From Cephalopachus bancanus (taxonomy: Eukaryota; Chordata; Mammalia; Primates; Tarsiidae), in the NCBI GenBank assembly GCA_027257055.1, contig JAPVLO010000232.1:1736001-1800000 (forward strand): DNA of 64,000 bases. Reading direction: 5' to 3'. Below are positions 27,356 to 41,030 of this stretch, piece after piece. The notes beneath the pieces are model-generated. The model ran no database searches and had not been told where the DNA came from. It saw nothing but the letters and a program-made list of their open reading frames with translations. The first letter of the stretch is position 1. Each line of letters starts with the position of its first letter. The translations under genes were made by a program, and so were the position numbers.

Positions 27356-27641
27356 AGTCAGGCTCGGTGGCTCAGCCTGTAATCCCGCGCCTTTGGGAGG
27401 CTGAGGTAAGTGGATTGCCTGAGCCCGCGGGTTCGAGACCCGCCTGGGCAGTGAGACCTCAACTCTACAATAAATCAAAAAATCAGCTGGGCATGGTAGC
27501 GCATGCCTGTAATTCCGACTACTCGGAAGGCTGAGGTGGAGGGATCGCCGGAGCCCAGCAGGTCGAGACTGCGGTGGCCAGGAGCGGCCACTGCACTCCA
27601 GTCTGGGCGACAGAGTGAGATTCCAACTCAAAAAAAAAAAA
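27356..27641 (+). mobile_element. Young Alu with 16-bp duplication
   Basis: 'aagaaaaaagtatgtg' occurs at 27340-27355 and 27642-27657. It carries the five-base left-arm deletion. Confidence 0.95.
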
Positions 27642-27689
27642 AAGAAAAAAGTATGTGTATGGTATTTTTATATGCATAGGCCTAGAAAT

Positions 27690-29055
27690 GATGGCACCTG
27701 ACACCAGCACATCTGATCTTGGTTTCCAAATGCCATTCACCCCTAGAAGGAGTTAGGACTTCAGAGCTAGTGCACAGATGGATAAATGAGCACATTTCAA
27801 AAAGACACAAGAGTCAGCTCAAAAGAGTACTTACTGGCCAAATCTGGGACAATATGAATACCACAGTGAATGATGACGGTAGTGAGTATAACATATTGAA
27901 CAAGAGAAGACTCCATGAACACATACTGAGACACAAACAAATAAATGGAAGAGGGGAAAGAAAAAGGTCTTCTTTACAGTGGAATGTCAACTGAAAACTG
28001 TAGAAGGAATTGTAGAGTCAGAAAGTTGTCATGTGAAATAACAGTTGTTTCAGCAAGAGTCATCAGGTACAGGTCTGCTGGGGAACAGGATATTTACACA
28101 GTCTCAGACGCTCACTCCATTGATAATTTATCAGTTACAAAGTAGAAAGAGCACCTTTACATTGGAGAAATGTGGCATGCACCAACTTAGCCAGGTGGCC
28201 ATTACTGCCTTCCATCACTGAGGACGCGGTGTCATGTCTATAGTGTTCTTACCAAAACTGCATCAGCTGAACTTGATCATCAAGGGCAATCAGATGGTCC
28301 CACTGTACTTGCCACATTCTACCCATAACTGCAGTGCACTCTTCACAAATGGCAGTGCCATGAGAACAAGGGCTGATGAACTGTTGCATATGAAAGAGAC
28401 TGGAAACTGTGTGGTTTGTGTTTTGGGACTGGATTTTAGATTGGTAGGAAAAATGACTATTAAAAAGATTACTGAGGTCAAGCGCAGTGACTCAAGCCTG
28501 TAATCTCAGCACTTTGGGAGGCCAAGGGCGAGAGGATTGCCTGGGCCCAGGGGTTCGAGACCAACCTGGGCAACTCGGTGAGACCTTGTCCCTACAATAA
28601 ATCAAAAAAATTACCTGGGCCTGGTGGCACGCACCTGTAGTTCCAGCTACTTGGAAGGCTGAGGCGGAAGGATTGCCCAGCAGGTCGAGGCTGCGGTGGC
28701 CATGAGCATGCCACTGCACTCCAGTCTGGGTGACAGAGTGAGACTCCAACTCAAAAAAAAAAAAAAAAAGATTACTGGAACATCAATGTTAAATTTCCTG
28801 AATATATTATGTAGTGGTTAAGTGAATGTTCTTGTTCTTAGCTGAAACGAGTTTGAGTATTTTGGGGTGAAGACGTGTGCAACTTGACTTCCAAATATTC
28901 TACAAAAAGATTATGAGGAGTGTATATATACACACACAACATATTTAGCAAAATTTTAGCATTTGCTTAAGTGAAGAGTTTGTTAGTGTTCACTGGCCAA
29001 ACCTTAAAATTTTTCTGTGGGTTTGAAATTTTTCAAAATAAAAAGTTGAAGATAA
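27690..29055 (+). repeat. Ancient interspersed repeat, family not assigned, split by an Alu
   Basis: Segments such as 'agtcagctcaaaagagtac', 'aatgatgacggtagtgag', 'agactccatgaacacatac' and the end 'tttcaaaataaaaagttg' match a high-copy ancient mammalian repeat that I remember but cannot name with certainty. It has no intact frame. Confidence 0.5.
28476..28764 (+). mobile_element. Alu inserted in the ancient repeat
   Basis: Duplication 'aaaaagattactg' at 28463-28475 and 28765-28777. Intermediate subtype ('gggcaactcggtgagacc'). Confidence 0.95.
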
Positions 29056-30084
29056 AGCACTTTAGAAATTTTAGAAAAGCATACAGTAATCTCATCATGT
29101 AGAGATAAGCTTTGGTGATATTTTGGAATGTTTCTTTCCATTCATTTCTATGAGACGATGGTAGAGTTTATTAAATTTAAGCTCAGCTCAAGGGAGTAAG
29201 CATTTTCCCTCAAACTTAAAATAACAATGATAATAATAATAGAATTTTTAAAAATAAAAAGGAATGTACCATTCTTGAGGCATTGTTTATGCTCCTTCCA
29301 GGAAACTGGTATCTTTGGCAATGTTATGGTCTGTTATGGTCTATTCTTGTTTTTTTACCAGATTAAAACAGATTGGGCCTAAAACTGTATTCTAAGTCAA
29401 ATGAAAACAAATCTGATGTGAAATAATTCTCACTGAACATTTATAACTCTTTATGGCTCCATTCCTGTTTCTGATAGCACTCAGCAGGGTGTCATGTCTC
29501 AGGTCTCAGCCGTTTCAGGAATGGGGAAATCACGTATATTATCACATGAATGTCTTGTTTGTGTGTAAGGAATCTGAAGCCAATTGGGGTCAGTATACCA
29601 GCTAGGGAAAAGACAAGAGGCCAGCCTCTCACTTTATGTTCCCTTGGCTGGAGTGAACTTGAAAATTAAATGTTTACTAGAAGTTAAGGGAGAAAAAAAT
29701 CCTTTAGATGAACAGTCCCTGCCTTTTAAAAATGTCAGTCTGCTTTTTTATATTTACCTGAATAAAAGTAGTTCGTTGCTCTGTTTCTCATATGATGTGT
29801 ACCTAGCATAAAACTAGGTACATAGTCCCATTAAGCCATGGTCTCATTCTGTTTATTGAACCAGTATTTCTTTCCCTTAACCATCTCAGTTCTCCAAGAC
29901 TACTAGCTCTCAGGGCCTTGGTTTTAGACCACTTTTTTAAAAGACCCCTGTCATTTTGATTTTATTATGTTTTTACTATGAAAAAATTTTAGTGGTACAG
30001 AAGTATTAAAAAGTCAGAAAAGAAAAGTGGAATTTCCTCAGTGGACTAGCAGAGGACAGACCTGGTAAGGAGGCAGAGGCGAGA

Positions 30085-30330
30085 AGTCAGTATTGTGTAG
30101 TTACTAAAGTGCCAGTTCTTCTGCCAAATGCTTTTCATGTAAATCGTTTAATCTACACGATAACCCTATAAAGTGAACAGGATTATCACAGGCTCGCAGC
30201 TGAGGAAACAGAAAGGCTAAAAGCCAGAAAGGTGGTTGATTTATCCACCATTACACCAGATGATGCCAGGTGGTGGAACTGAGATCACGTCAGAAGCATG
30301 CATCTGGTTTTGAAACCTGAGTTGATTTTT
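30085..30330 (-). repeat. MIR-type SINE, antisense
   Basis: 'aatctacacgataacccta' and 'gcagctgaggaaacagaaagg' follow reversed MIR order, about 90 bp upstream of the last MKLN1 exon. Confidence 0.7.
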
Positions 30331-30354
30331 CCATTAGTGGATACATTGCTCTGA

Positions 30355-30543
<189 letters not shown>

Positions 30544-30736
30544 GTGGAGCCACTGGACAGAGACGAGGTGGGACTCGGCACCAGTCTGTGGGTGCAGCCT
30601 CTTACTGACAGTCCGGCTGCGGGGACCGGGAACTGCACCAGAGCTCTAAGGGATCGTAACCATCACAAGTTTTAATCCTCTTCTTTCATGCCTGACCTCA
30701 GCCCCAATTCTCCTCATCCTCTTCCTACATTAGGCT

Positions 30737-30742
30737 AATAAA
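30737..30742 (+). terminator. MKLN1: Candidate proximal poly(A) signal of MKLN1
   Basis: A canonical AATAAA lies 194 bases after the stop codon, with a T-rich tract starting about 30 bases downstream. Use of this site is inferred. Confidence 0.45.
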
Positions 30743-32968
30743 GTGAAATTGGTATACTTTCCATTTAAATATATATTTTTTCTTACTTTAACTTTTAAGA
30801 GTTAATGAATATGAAAGAAAAAATAGGCAGTTTGCCCTTTTCTGACGTTTATTTCATTTTTTTAAACTGGGAGAAATAAGCTCTACTAACAGACTCAGCA
30901 CAAGAGTTGTGGGTTTGTTGCCATTGAGCCGTTAGACCTTTCTCCTCTCTTCCCTTTGCCTTGGGTCACGCAGCTGCTTGTGAGTGTGTCACTTGTTTAC
31001 CTCTTTACCCTTAGCAAGTGTGTAGCTCTGTAGGACAGCTGGTGTGTGTTAAGATGATACATGTGTCTGTGGTGACTTGTCTCATGTTACATTAAACAGT
31101 AGACAGAACTGAAGGCTCAAGTTTGCGCTCCGTCACAGAACTAAGGAAATGAAACCTGAGACTGGCCCAGGCACCTGAGAGTGGTGCATCGTATTAATAT
31201 AATGATATATTTTATAGTAGATGTTACAGTACCATCTGACTGAGTCACAGACACCTTAAGCTGAGGAGGCTGAGCTCATGACTTGGAGAGCCCTTATAGA
31301 AATGAGCAGCAGGAGGGGTGGGGTCACAAATAGTCTGTTCCTTGACGTCTTCGCAGCAGTTTTGGGAGAAGTCGACTCTCTTTGGGAGAGCTGCGCAGGC
31401 CAGGGCTCTGTTTCTCCTCCCTCTTCTCTCCTCTCTCCCAGGTGGTTTCTGGAACTGCTTTCATTTATTTTTATAATCCTTGGCTCCTGCATCCACCTGT
31501 AGATACTGATACTTTGAAGAGTAGATGGTTTGTGATTATCCCGTGGTATGCAACCGACAGGCATTTCACTAAGCACATGAACCAGACTTTTTTAAAGGAG
31601 AAAAGGAAAAATAATAGTGCAGATATTTTTTTAATGAAACAGGTATGGCAAACGGGCTTTCCCATGGTTCCGTTTTTTTGTTCGTTTGTTTTTGTGAGGG
31701 ATGCAGGTATGTATCTTCCCACAAGGCACCGTGAAATGCAACATGGGAAACCCATGTCTGGCCAGTGCCCACATTTGCTCCAAAAGTGTGTTGTGTGTAG
31801 CTGATACCCACCGGGCCAGATGCAGATTCAGTACAATAAATGTCCGCCAGTCCGGTGGCTGGTAGAGTGAGCAGTTTATGGATGTCCCTGAGGAGTGAGA
31901 TCGGACCTCAGAAAGAAAGGAAAAATTGACCTGCACTTCCAGAGAATGGCATGCAGAGGAATGAGACTTTGAGATCCCTCTTCATTCTGTCTTTATTACA
32001 TGGTTTTACTTCTTCTGGGGATGGATAGAGATGTATTTTTACAGTTGTGTGCTTGAATCATGGACTCTCTGACTTTCCAAGCATTCCAAAGCAATCAGTA
32101 GTCATTTATTAAGCAATTAGATCTGTACCTTATCTTGTAAAAGGTATACTATATAAATCAGCAAATACCAAATTGTGTAACTACAATACGGTTGAGCATT
32201 ACAACTTAGTTACATATTTACACAGTTTCATAGAATGATTCTTCTCGGTAAAAGTCAAGACATAAAACTAATTGATATCATTAATATTGTAGTCTGTTGA
32301 ACCCAGTTTTGTGGAGACAGAGGCAAGTCAGACGACTGACAGGGAAGAAATTGAGCTTGACAGGACTGCCTACATGTAAAAGCTCTGGTTTTGCTTGGTG
32401 TGAATTCTGGCACTTTAACACTAGTGAAATCTGCTGCCGTCCACTGCTTGTTTTTAGTGCTTTCTTGGTCATTTTTTCATCAGCTCCTTAAACTCCATGT
32501 TATTTGGTGGAACTCAGTTCTTGACCTCAGAGATTTTTGTTTTTGTTTTTCCCTAATAGCTTCCCTGACAAGGTATTTTGGGAAAACATGCTTGTTTTAA
32601 TTTCATCTTTCCTTACTTCACTTAGGTGGAATTTTCCCCCTTCATTTCTGGGTTTTTTTTTTTTTTTCACTGCCATGTTTAAATGGGGTTGAATGATATG
32701 ATCCACTTACTGTTGCCAAAGTGAGATAAGCTTACAGAGGAGCAACTGGCATCCTAGTCAGAATCTGTCCCAGGGCTTTAATGGGGCACTGCTGGGCATG
32801 CCTGCAGAGAATGTGGACTTCATACGTCTGTGACCACAGCAGGTCCCATCAGCGCTCACCCTGAACGTTGGTTGCATACGCAGTGAGAAACTGCTGTTTA
32901 AATAACCAGATTTGGGTAGACACATTGTTTAAGTGGCCAGGTGTGTATGCTTCACTACTTAAAAATTC

Positions 32969-33224
32969 TTTTTTTTTTTTTTTTGAGTTGGAGTCTCACT
33001 CTGTCACACAGACTGGAGTGCAGTGGCCACTCCCGGCTGGGCTCCGGCAATCCTTCTGCCTCAGCCTTCCAAGCAGCCGGAACTACAGGCGCATGCTACC
33101 ACACCCAGCTAATTTTTTATTTATTGTAGAGATGAGGTCTCGCCAAGTTGCCCAGGCGGGTCTCGAACCCGCGGGCTCAGGCAGTCCACTCACCTCAGCC
33201 TCCGAAAGGCACGGGATTACAGGC
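32969..33224 (-). repeat. Alu, antisense, in presumed MKLN1 3' UTR or flank
   Basis: Poly(T) start. It is missing the last bases of the usual 'ctgagccaccgagcccggc' end, and part of the right arm is deleted. Confidence 0.9.
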
Positions 33225-34676
33225 AAGTCCCAAATTAAAAACCTGGCTAATGCTTTTGACACATTAATTAAGTGGTATACAGTTTGCTTATTTTTATTAT
33301 ATGTGGTTTCATCCTTATTCTTTTTCTGAGTGGGACATACTGTTTTCAACCAGAAATAAACTAGATTTCTAACAGTATTTTCAGTATTTATCCTTCATTG
33401 AGAAATGACCTGATTTGGAAGACACTTCTCAAAAGCAGCAACATTTTATTTTTTGAATGACAGAGATCTTACATGGCCAGCTTGATTAATTCAAATATCA
33501 CTCTCTTAAGCAAAGGAATTCAGACTTGAATGCCTGCCTCCATGCTAAAACTGACAGACAATATTAACTTTTATCCAGGTCATCTTTTTAGGGCTGGTTT
33601 TCATTTTTACCAAAACTGACATGCCTATGTCTAATAAGCAAAATGGACAGAAAACATTAGAATGCTAAGTCGCTGTTTATCCTAGGCTTGTCAGGTTTAG
33701 AGCTCAGTGATTTCAACTTGTTTTTTAAAACTACATTCTTGGGTGAAATGTGTATGTTGTATGTAAATGGCTGGCAGCTTATCATTTCATTTGCTCTCAT
33801 CACATCTGCCTTAAGAGATACCTTAACCGAGCTATACTAAAACAGCATTTTAAAATCTAACCTATAAACAAAAACTGGTTTGAGGCACTTAATCATTTTG
33901 TGAGAGATTGAGAATGATGCTCAATGGATCAAGAAAGCACTGAGGAGTATCTTCCTGGTTTTATTCTCTGAATTATACTCATTTTTATGGTAATTACAAG
34001 AAGAAGTTACCCTATAATTATTCTTAGCACTACATGGAATTCCTTGGGTAGCTGTGGACCATTTGATTATCTCTCAGTGTGAAATCCTTACTTCGCTGGT
34101 TGAATGCTGCATAAGAGCAGAGAGTGACAGCTTGAAGAGATTTCTATGGGATCATTCGATGTGTCCTCTAGACAGAGTCATCTAGCTACAAAGATATGTA
34201 CCCCCTTAACTGTTACTTGTCTTCTTAAAAATCCATATTCATCCACAATCTCATCCCTTTGCAGAAATTCTTGCCTGAATTTTCACCAAGTTTTAAATTC
34301 CTGAAATAGCCCCTTGTCTGTTGTGGGCAGGCTCCCGGGAAGAGTTCACAGCAGCCGGTCTGCACGTGACAGGCCTCGTGGGTTAAATCTTGGGGTGCTT
34401 TAGCTTTTTGTTTTCCTTATTAGTCAAATAACATTATCCTTTTGTGGGTTTTGACTGTGGTTTATCTCCCTGTGAATTGTTTTAACGCTGACATGACTTG
34501 GCTGTCTGAAACTTGTAATCCAGGGTATGCCAGTTGAAGTTAGACATTTCCAAGTTTGTTGAAATAATAACTGAGCTGATGGGCTCAAATGGATGATGCT
34601 GGCATTGTTTGCTTTTCTGGGAGGACTCATGATTGCAGCATATTGATTACTTCACACAGTGCTTTTTCTTTTCCTC

Positions 34677-34682
34677 AATAAA
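34677..34682 (+). terminator. MKLN1: Candidate distal poly(A) signal of MKLN1
   Basis: AATAAA lies about 4.1 kb after the stop codon and is followed by T-rich sequence. The distance fits a long 3' UTR, but nothing else proves its use. Confidence 0.3.
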
Positions 34683-35128
34683 TGCTGTCTTGGAAACTAA
34701 GTTTATACATGATTCTTTAAACCTTGATTTTCTCCTCCCCACCAAGTACTGTGAATTGCATTTCCGCTTATTTGTCCTAGCTAATTTAACATTATTCTTA
34801 GCTCTGTAAAGTGTTAGACTTCCTAGATTTTCTGTGACATTGCTTGGGAGCATTGTACTGCTTGAGGACAAAGTTCAAAATTATTCTGAGGCAAACATGC
34901 TGTATTCTTGCTTATAACAAGAGAATAGTAAAATTAAAGTGATCTATGATTGAAGCACTAATAACATTTAGATATTGTTCTAAACACATTTGGGTTGTTT
35001 TTATCTGGGAGTGGTCCTAACGACTTTGGCGGATATGTGGGCAGATGCTCCATTGGCTTCTCTTCTGGCCTAGAAACTATGATTAAAGAACTATTGGTAA
35101 GGTACACATTTCATAAGAGAGCACCTGG

Positions 35129-35418
35129 AGCCGGGCTCGGTGGCTCAGCCTGCAATCCCACGCTTTAGGAGGCTGAGGTGAGTGGATTGCCTGAGCCCGT
35201 GGGTTCGAGACCCGCCTGGGCAACTTGGCGAGACCTCATCTCTACAATAAATCAAAAATTAGCTGTGTGTGGTAGTGCTTGCCTATAGTTCCAGCTACTC
35301 AGAAGGCTGAGGCGGAAGGATCGCTGGAGCCCAGCAGGTCGAGGCTGCGGTGGCTGGGAGCGGCCACTGCACTCCAGTCTGGGCGACAGAGTGAGACTCC
35401 AACCCCCCCCCAAAAAAA
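35129..35418 (+). mobile_element. Alu with 11-bp duplication
   Basis: 'agagcacctgg' at 35118-35128 and 35419-35429. It has an unusual C9 run before the A tail. Confidence 0.94.
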
Positions 35419-35651
35419 AGAGCACCTGGGATTCAGCATAGCACATTTCCACTTACATATTGTCTTTTCTTTTTATTGTATTTTTTTGGGGAGGGGGTTC
35501 TGTTTCTCCCTCCTGTGAATAGTGTTGATTTTCTGAAGTTGGAATTTGTGTTAAGAATTGACTTTATATGTCTCATATAGTTGTTTACTAGGAATAGTAT
35601 CAATTGGCATGAAATGATTGCTGTTTTGTTTTTTCTTAAATTAATACAGCC

Positions 35652-35958
35652 TTGGCTGGGCATGGTGGCGCACGCTTGTAATCCCAGCACTTTGTGAGGT
35701 GGAGGCGAGAGGATTGCCTGAGCTCAGGGGTTCCAGACCAGCCTGAGCAACATGGCGAGACCTCGTCTCTACAATAAATCAAAAAATTAGCTGGGCATGG
35801 CGACATGTGCCTGTAGTCCCAGCTGCTTGGAAGGCTGGGGCGGAAGGATTGCCTGAGCCCAGCAGTTTGAGACTGTGGAGGCCATGAGCGTGCCACTGCA
35901 CTCTAACCTGGGCAATAGAGTGAGACTCTGACTCAAATAATAATAATAATAATAATAA
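35652..35958 (+). mobile_element. Alu with (AAT)n tail
   Basis: Duplication 'taatacagcc' at 35642-35651 and 35959-35968. The tail is an expanded (aat)n microsatellite. Confidence 0.93.
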
Positions 35959-36194
35959 TAATACAGCCGTATAAATATCCCTTCCCCTCAGGAATGTGAA
36001 TTTAGCTCCAATTCCAGATGGCTCAATCTTATTCCCATCGTAGCAAGATGGATCCATCTGTCAGTGGCTTCTGTAGCCCTTCCGTAAAGAGTTGCTAGAG
36101 GGTATGGGGAGGCAGGTTTTCTGGTGGTGCCGAGAGAAATGCCCTCGTGGGAAAGGTCACTGCCTGTCTTCTCCGTCAGGTGAATCGCTAAAGT

Positions 36195-36293
36195 CAGAGA
36201 CCTTGACCAGGTTGATGCTGGGGTGGTTGTGAGCATGCCACTACACTCTAGCCTGGGCAACAGAGTGAGACTCCATCTCCAAAAAAAAAAAAA
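36195..36293 (+). repeat. Alu right-arm fragment
   Basis: Only the 3' monomer end, 'gcatgccactacactctagc', plus a poly(A) tail remains. Confidence 0.8.
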
Positions 36294-37163
36294 TAACAGA
36301 GCCCAGTGTCGCAGGCTCCAGGCCCCAAGCCCCAAGCCAGGCAAGCAATTTCTTCCCACAGCCTGCTCCTTGCCAAGGATCCACAGGGGAAACACAGGTC
36401 GGGCTCCCGAGGGACGTGCTTGTTCACTGAGGTAAGCCCTTGCTGCAGCATAGCGTGGCTCTGCACCGTGCAGTGGGTTTAGATGTCTGAGCTGCCTGCC
36501 ACAAAGACCAGCCCAAGGGGACTGGTGTTCAGTTTCACTCCGTACTTCGTGGGTGCCAAGTCCACTGGCAGAAGGGGAAGCATCTGTGTGGGAAATACTG
36601 CACAGGCCCGCACGCATGATTAAGGAGCCGTTCACATAGCCAGTTTTGAACTTTGTTAACAGATCTCAAGAAAGCCTTGATTATAGTTTAGCTGGTGTCT
36701 TTTGACTGGTGTTCATTTTCCGTCCTTTGAAATAGGAAGAAAATGATCAGTCATTTCCTTTATAACTTATTCAGAATCTAGCCGACGTTAGCCTCCATGC
36801 CCTGAAATCAATTATATGTGATCCTAGAGGCCTCTGTTTTATTATGCTCTGCCAAGAAATAACACGTTCAAGGCTTGGCATTACAAGTATTTAATAATTT
36901 TGGCTTATTCCCTCCACATCTGCAAAGTGATTGATTGGATTAGAGAGCGTAGAATGAGCCCCGCCACCGCTGTGGCTGACTGAGCCTTTTAAATTCAGTC
37001 ACAACAGAGGAGAGGGGCTTGCTGGTGACTGCCTTACATGTTGCCTTCTGGTGGCTTTATGTGCCTTCTTGAGAGGAAAGGGGAAAAGTGAGGAAAGATG
37101 TGGGACTTTACCTTTTTAAATTTCCTACTTTGGAAGCCCTAGATACCTTTGTAAAGGCTTGGC

Positions 37164-37474
37164 TTTTTTTTTTTTTTTTTTTTTTTGGGTGAGTTGGTGT
37201 CTCACTCTTTGTCACCTGGGCTGGAGTGCAGTGGCATGCTCGTGACCACCGCAGCCTCAACCTACTGGGCTTAAGTGATCCTTCTGCCTCAGCCTTCCAA
37301 GTAGCTGGAACTACAGGCGCATGCCAACACACCCAGCTAGTTTTTTTGTGACTTAGTGTAGAGCCTAGGTCTCACCAAGTTGCCCAGGCTGGTCTCAAAC
37401 CCCTGGTCTCAGGCAATCCTCTTGCCTTGGCTTCCCCAAGTGCTGGGATTACAGGCTGAACCACCGTACCTGGC
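37164..37474 (-). repeat. Alu, antisense
   Basis: T22 start, with flanking 'aggcttggc' and 'tttggctt' as a diverged duplication. Confidence 0.92.
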
Positions 37475-37678
37475 TTTGGCTTAATTTTACATGTGCACAT
37501 TAGCTAGACTTGTAAATGCACTGAATACAAAATTATAAAATATGTGAACATAATTGTCAGGCCAACCCCAAATTTGGTAATAGGATATCATCCTAAGGTT
37601 ACCCTAAGTCCAGACAGGTAGATGTGAGTAGTCTTCTGTAAGGGAAGATATGCTATTTTTAAAAAAATATCTTGTACA

Positions 37679-37985
37679 AGCCGGGCTCAGTGGCTCAGCC
37701 TGTAATCCCGCGCCTTTGGGAGGCTGAGGTGAGTGGATTGCCTGAGCCCGCGGGTTCGAGACCCGCCTGGGCAGCGAGACCTCATCTCTACAATAAATTA
37801 AAAAAAAAAAAAAAAAAAATCAGCCGGGTGTGGTAGCACGTGCCTGTAATTCTAGCTACTTGGAAGGCTGAGGCGGAAGGATCACTGGAGCCCAGCAGGT
37901 CGAGGCTGCGGTGGCCGGGAGTGGCCACTGCACACCAGTCTGGGCGACAGAGTGAGACTCCAACTCAAAAAATAAAAAAATAAAA
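37679..37985 (+). mobile_element. Young Alu with expanded linker
   Basis: Youngest subtype. The middle linker holds A20, and the tail is (taaaaaa)n. Duplication similar to 'aaatatcttgtac'. Confidence 0.93.
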
Positions 37986-40734
37986 AATAAAAAATATATC
38001 ATGTACTTTATCTCCTTGAGCTTTTTCTTTCCCAGAAAAATTATTTTGGTGACTGATCAGTTATGAAGTTTTTTTCCTTACATATAAGCTATCCATTGAG
38101 AAAAATACAAGTGGATTTCGTTTCCTAAGCATCACACCTGTTCCAGGGAAGAGGTGCTGTGACTGTGTTCATCTTTAAGCCACCTTGCTTTTGTGACTTG
38201 TCTTCTGAAGTGAATTAAATTAGATAATATGGTATTAATTATCATTTATAGTGTTCAGCTTAATTTAGAAGTTGCAAAATAATGTATGATTTTCCTATGA
38301 GCGGATTTGTTTGTGGATAGTTTTTTTTCCTTTTTTTAAAGAGATTCCTTCTCTGACTACTGCTCAAAAGCTATGTACAGTTGAGTCTTTAGCCTTAAAA
38401 AAAAAGAGTACAAGAAAGCTAAGACGAGGACCTCTTTTTCTTGTCTTGGTCCTGGGAACAGACAGTATTCCATCTTTCCAAAATGATGTATTTATGAGCA
38501 GCTTGCGAGAGATGTTAGAATGTTTTAAAAGTCAGCTCTTTTACTTTCATTAATTAGAAGTACTCAGTGGTCTGAAATTAAGATCCCCTCTGATAGAGAC
38601 AGAGTCCCAAAACCAAAATTGGACTGGAAATTAGTTGGAGCAGGAAGCCACAGCCCCATCCATAGCTGGGAGAGTCCCTGCCCAGCCTGCTTACTGACGT
38701 TCCTGCCTTTGTGAGGACGAGGACGTCTGGACTGAAAGGATGTATCACAGCAATCCGCTCATCTGAAAGTTGGGGAACATAGCTATCTTTTATGGGACTT
38801 AGAATAACATTTGTTGAATTCTGCAATTATAAAAATGTCTATCATAGAAAAGAAGCAAGTCACTAGATACAAAAAAGGAAAGCCACTGTTAATGAATTGA
38901 TGAGACCTCTTCATTTTATTTTCTTGACCTCTTCTGTTGCCAGACATGGTAAAGGCCAGAAAGTATTTTAAAAATATTTTTGTTTTTTCACTGTCTTTTA
39001 CCACGTAGAGGAAGGATCAGGCTGCAAGCATGTGTGCCCACCCTGACTTGTGTTCTCTAAGCATTGCCCATTTCTGGGCAGTCTGAAGGTAATTCTGTTG
39101 ATGTGTCCATACCCGAGCTGTGGATGTGATGTGCTGCCCGGAAGCTGCAGGGAGCCGCCTTGTTGAGGTCACTGGAAACGCCATCCCTGAGACTCGGGAA
39201 TGTGGCAGCCCTTGTGCACCACAGCAGGCACGTGGGGCATTTGTGTACCCTGAGGAGCCTTCTGCTGATGCTGGACTTTTTTATACATCCGTAGTTCAAA
39301 CTCATTCTCAGAACAGATGAGGTGCTTTTAAGGCCAAAAGCAAGATAGACAAAGTAACCTAAAGTTAGAAGTTCGAGAAACAAGAGCTCCCTGCCATGCT
39401 TAGACAGATGTCTGAAAAAATGATGTTTCCCTGCCCATCAGCAAACATGTTCTGCAGGCTTGCATCTGGGTTGTGTTTCAGGTGAGACTCTTTGATGTGT
39501 GGAGTCTACAGCCCTGCTCTGCCCCCTTTGCCTTGTGGCAGTGGCACTGGGCGGCGGGGGGCTGTACTCCAAACACCTGAGTCTTAGATTGCTAAGTCAT
39601 GAGGGAACACTGGCAGAGATGGGCTTCTAGACGGAAACAATTTTTGGCACCCACTCTCTCCCAACTCCGTGGATTGTCTTATGCTTGGTTCAACTCTGCT
39701 GTGTTCCACGGCCTTCCTACCCGCTTCTGGTCCTCTGTGTTTTATCTTTTTTCTGTCCCATCTATATGGACTTACTAGGATTTTTTTCTTTCCGTATAAT
39801 TTTTTGATTCCAGGTTCGGTAAAGATGTTAACACTACTTTGTGAGTAAATGAGTGATCTGCTGAACAACTGCAGTTGCAGAATTATGTTGTAGGTAATGT
39901 ACATATGGAGATAGAATGTATTTTGCTCATTTTCTTAATAAAAAGTTACATATGGACACTCCAAAATGTCTCTTGTGTTTGCTGGAACTGCAAATGTATG
40001 CAAGGGTGTTTGCATACTTCGCAGTTGTTCTGTTCTTCCTCAGAAAGGTGGGCTTCACTGGGGCATCCAGAGGTGGAAGGTGATACCCTGGAAGGGCCCT
40101 TGGGCATTTTCCTCAACACACTGCTCACACACAGAAGCACTGAGCCGGCTGGCAAACTCTGGGGAGAGTTTCCAGTTTTAAAGAACACTGTTAAGTTATT
40201 TGATGAAAGCGTGTTTTCCATCTGCTGTGAATGACCAGCCTGACTTATGCTGTAAACTGAGACTCATGTTTCCCAGGTTATCTCTAGGGCCATGTGCCTG
40301 TACAGGCTGGGAACTAGGAAGAAAGGCTGAACTAAGACAGGATGAGTGTAGAGAAGGGAGAAACCAGAGTGTGGCCAAGGGTGGAAGGACTGGGCACCTG
40401 TGCCCAGCTAAGGGAAAGACCCTGGAAGATAAGCCAAGAGACCTCCCAGACAGTGGCAGTGGCCGCCAGGGTAGAGTCAGAGAGGTTGAGTCAGAGAGGT
40501 TGGCCCCGCCAGCTCCTGGTCTGGTCTGTATTTTCTTGGTTGGTGATTCTACATTCTGGAGTGAGTATCAGCTGATTTTATTCAAAGTAGGAATTTCTCT
40601 GCTTACAAAGCAAATAATCCATACCTCCCTGCGTTTTCATTTCTAGGGTGTGCTGTGAGTGTGGCTCCTAAGTAATGTTTGTGTTCTCGAATCAGGAAAG
40701 CCTCAGGTGCAGTGAGAAGGTAGGGAATGTGACC

Positions 40735-41030
40735 AGCCACAGGACCTCCTGCCTGTCAACCTAGCACTTCGGGAGGCCAGAATGGAAAGATTGCTTGAGC
40801 CCAGGAGTTGGAGACCAGCCTGGGCAACAGAGACCTCGTCTCTACAAAAAAATCAAAAAATTAGCCGGGCATGGTGGTGAGTTCCTTTAGTCCCAGCTGC
40901 TGGGGAGGCTGAGGTGGAGGGATCACCTGACCCCAGGGAGGTGGAGGCTGTGGTGAACCATGATCGTGCCAGGCACTCCAGCCTGAGCAGAGTGAGATCC
41001 CAACTCAAATAATTAAATTTTTAAAAAAGA
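40735..41030 (+). repeat. Old Alu
   Basis: Sense copy with the start of the left arm diverged. Recognisable from 'acctagcacttcgggaggcc' onward. Confidence 0.85.

Larger units (their letters stand above)
30544..34682 (+). other. MKLN1: MKLN1 3' UTR and possible extension
   Basis: The sequence after the stop is non-coding. AATAAA at 30737-30742 is followed by a T-rich stretch near 30770 and could end a short transcript. Human MKLN1, as I remember it, has a 3' UTR of several kilobases, so the message may run on to the next plausible AATAAA at 34677-34682. The stretch is unique sequence apart from one reverse-oriented Alu at about 32969. The boundary is inferred. Confidence 0.4.

Noticed and set aside
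27719..28145. Overlapping + strand frames of 91 and 66 residues
   Set aside because: They fall in an ancient interspersed repeat and have no coding signature.
35988..36635. A 215-codon - strand frame
   Set aside because: It includes an Alu arm and unrelated unique sequence, with no family resemblance and no splice context.
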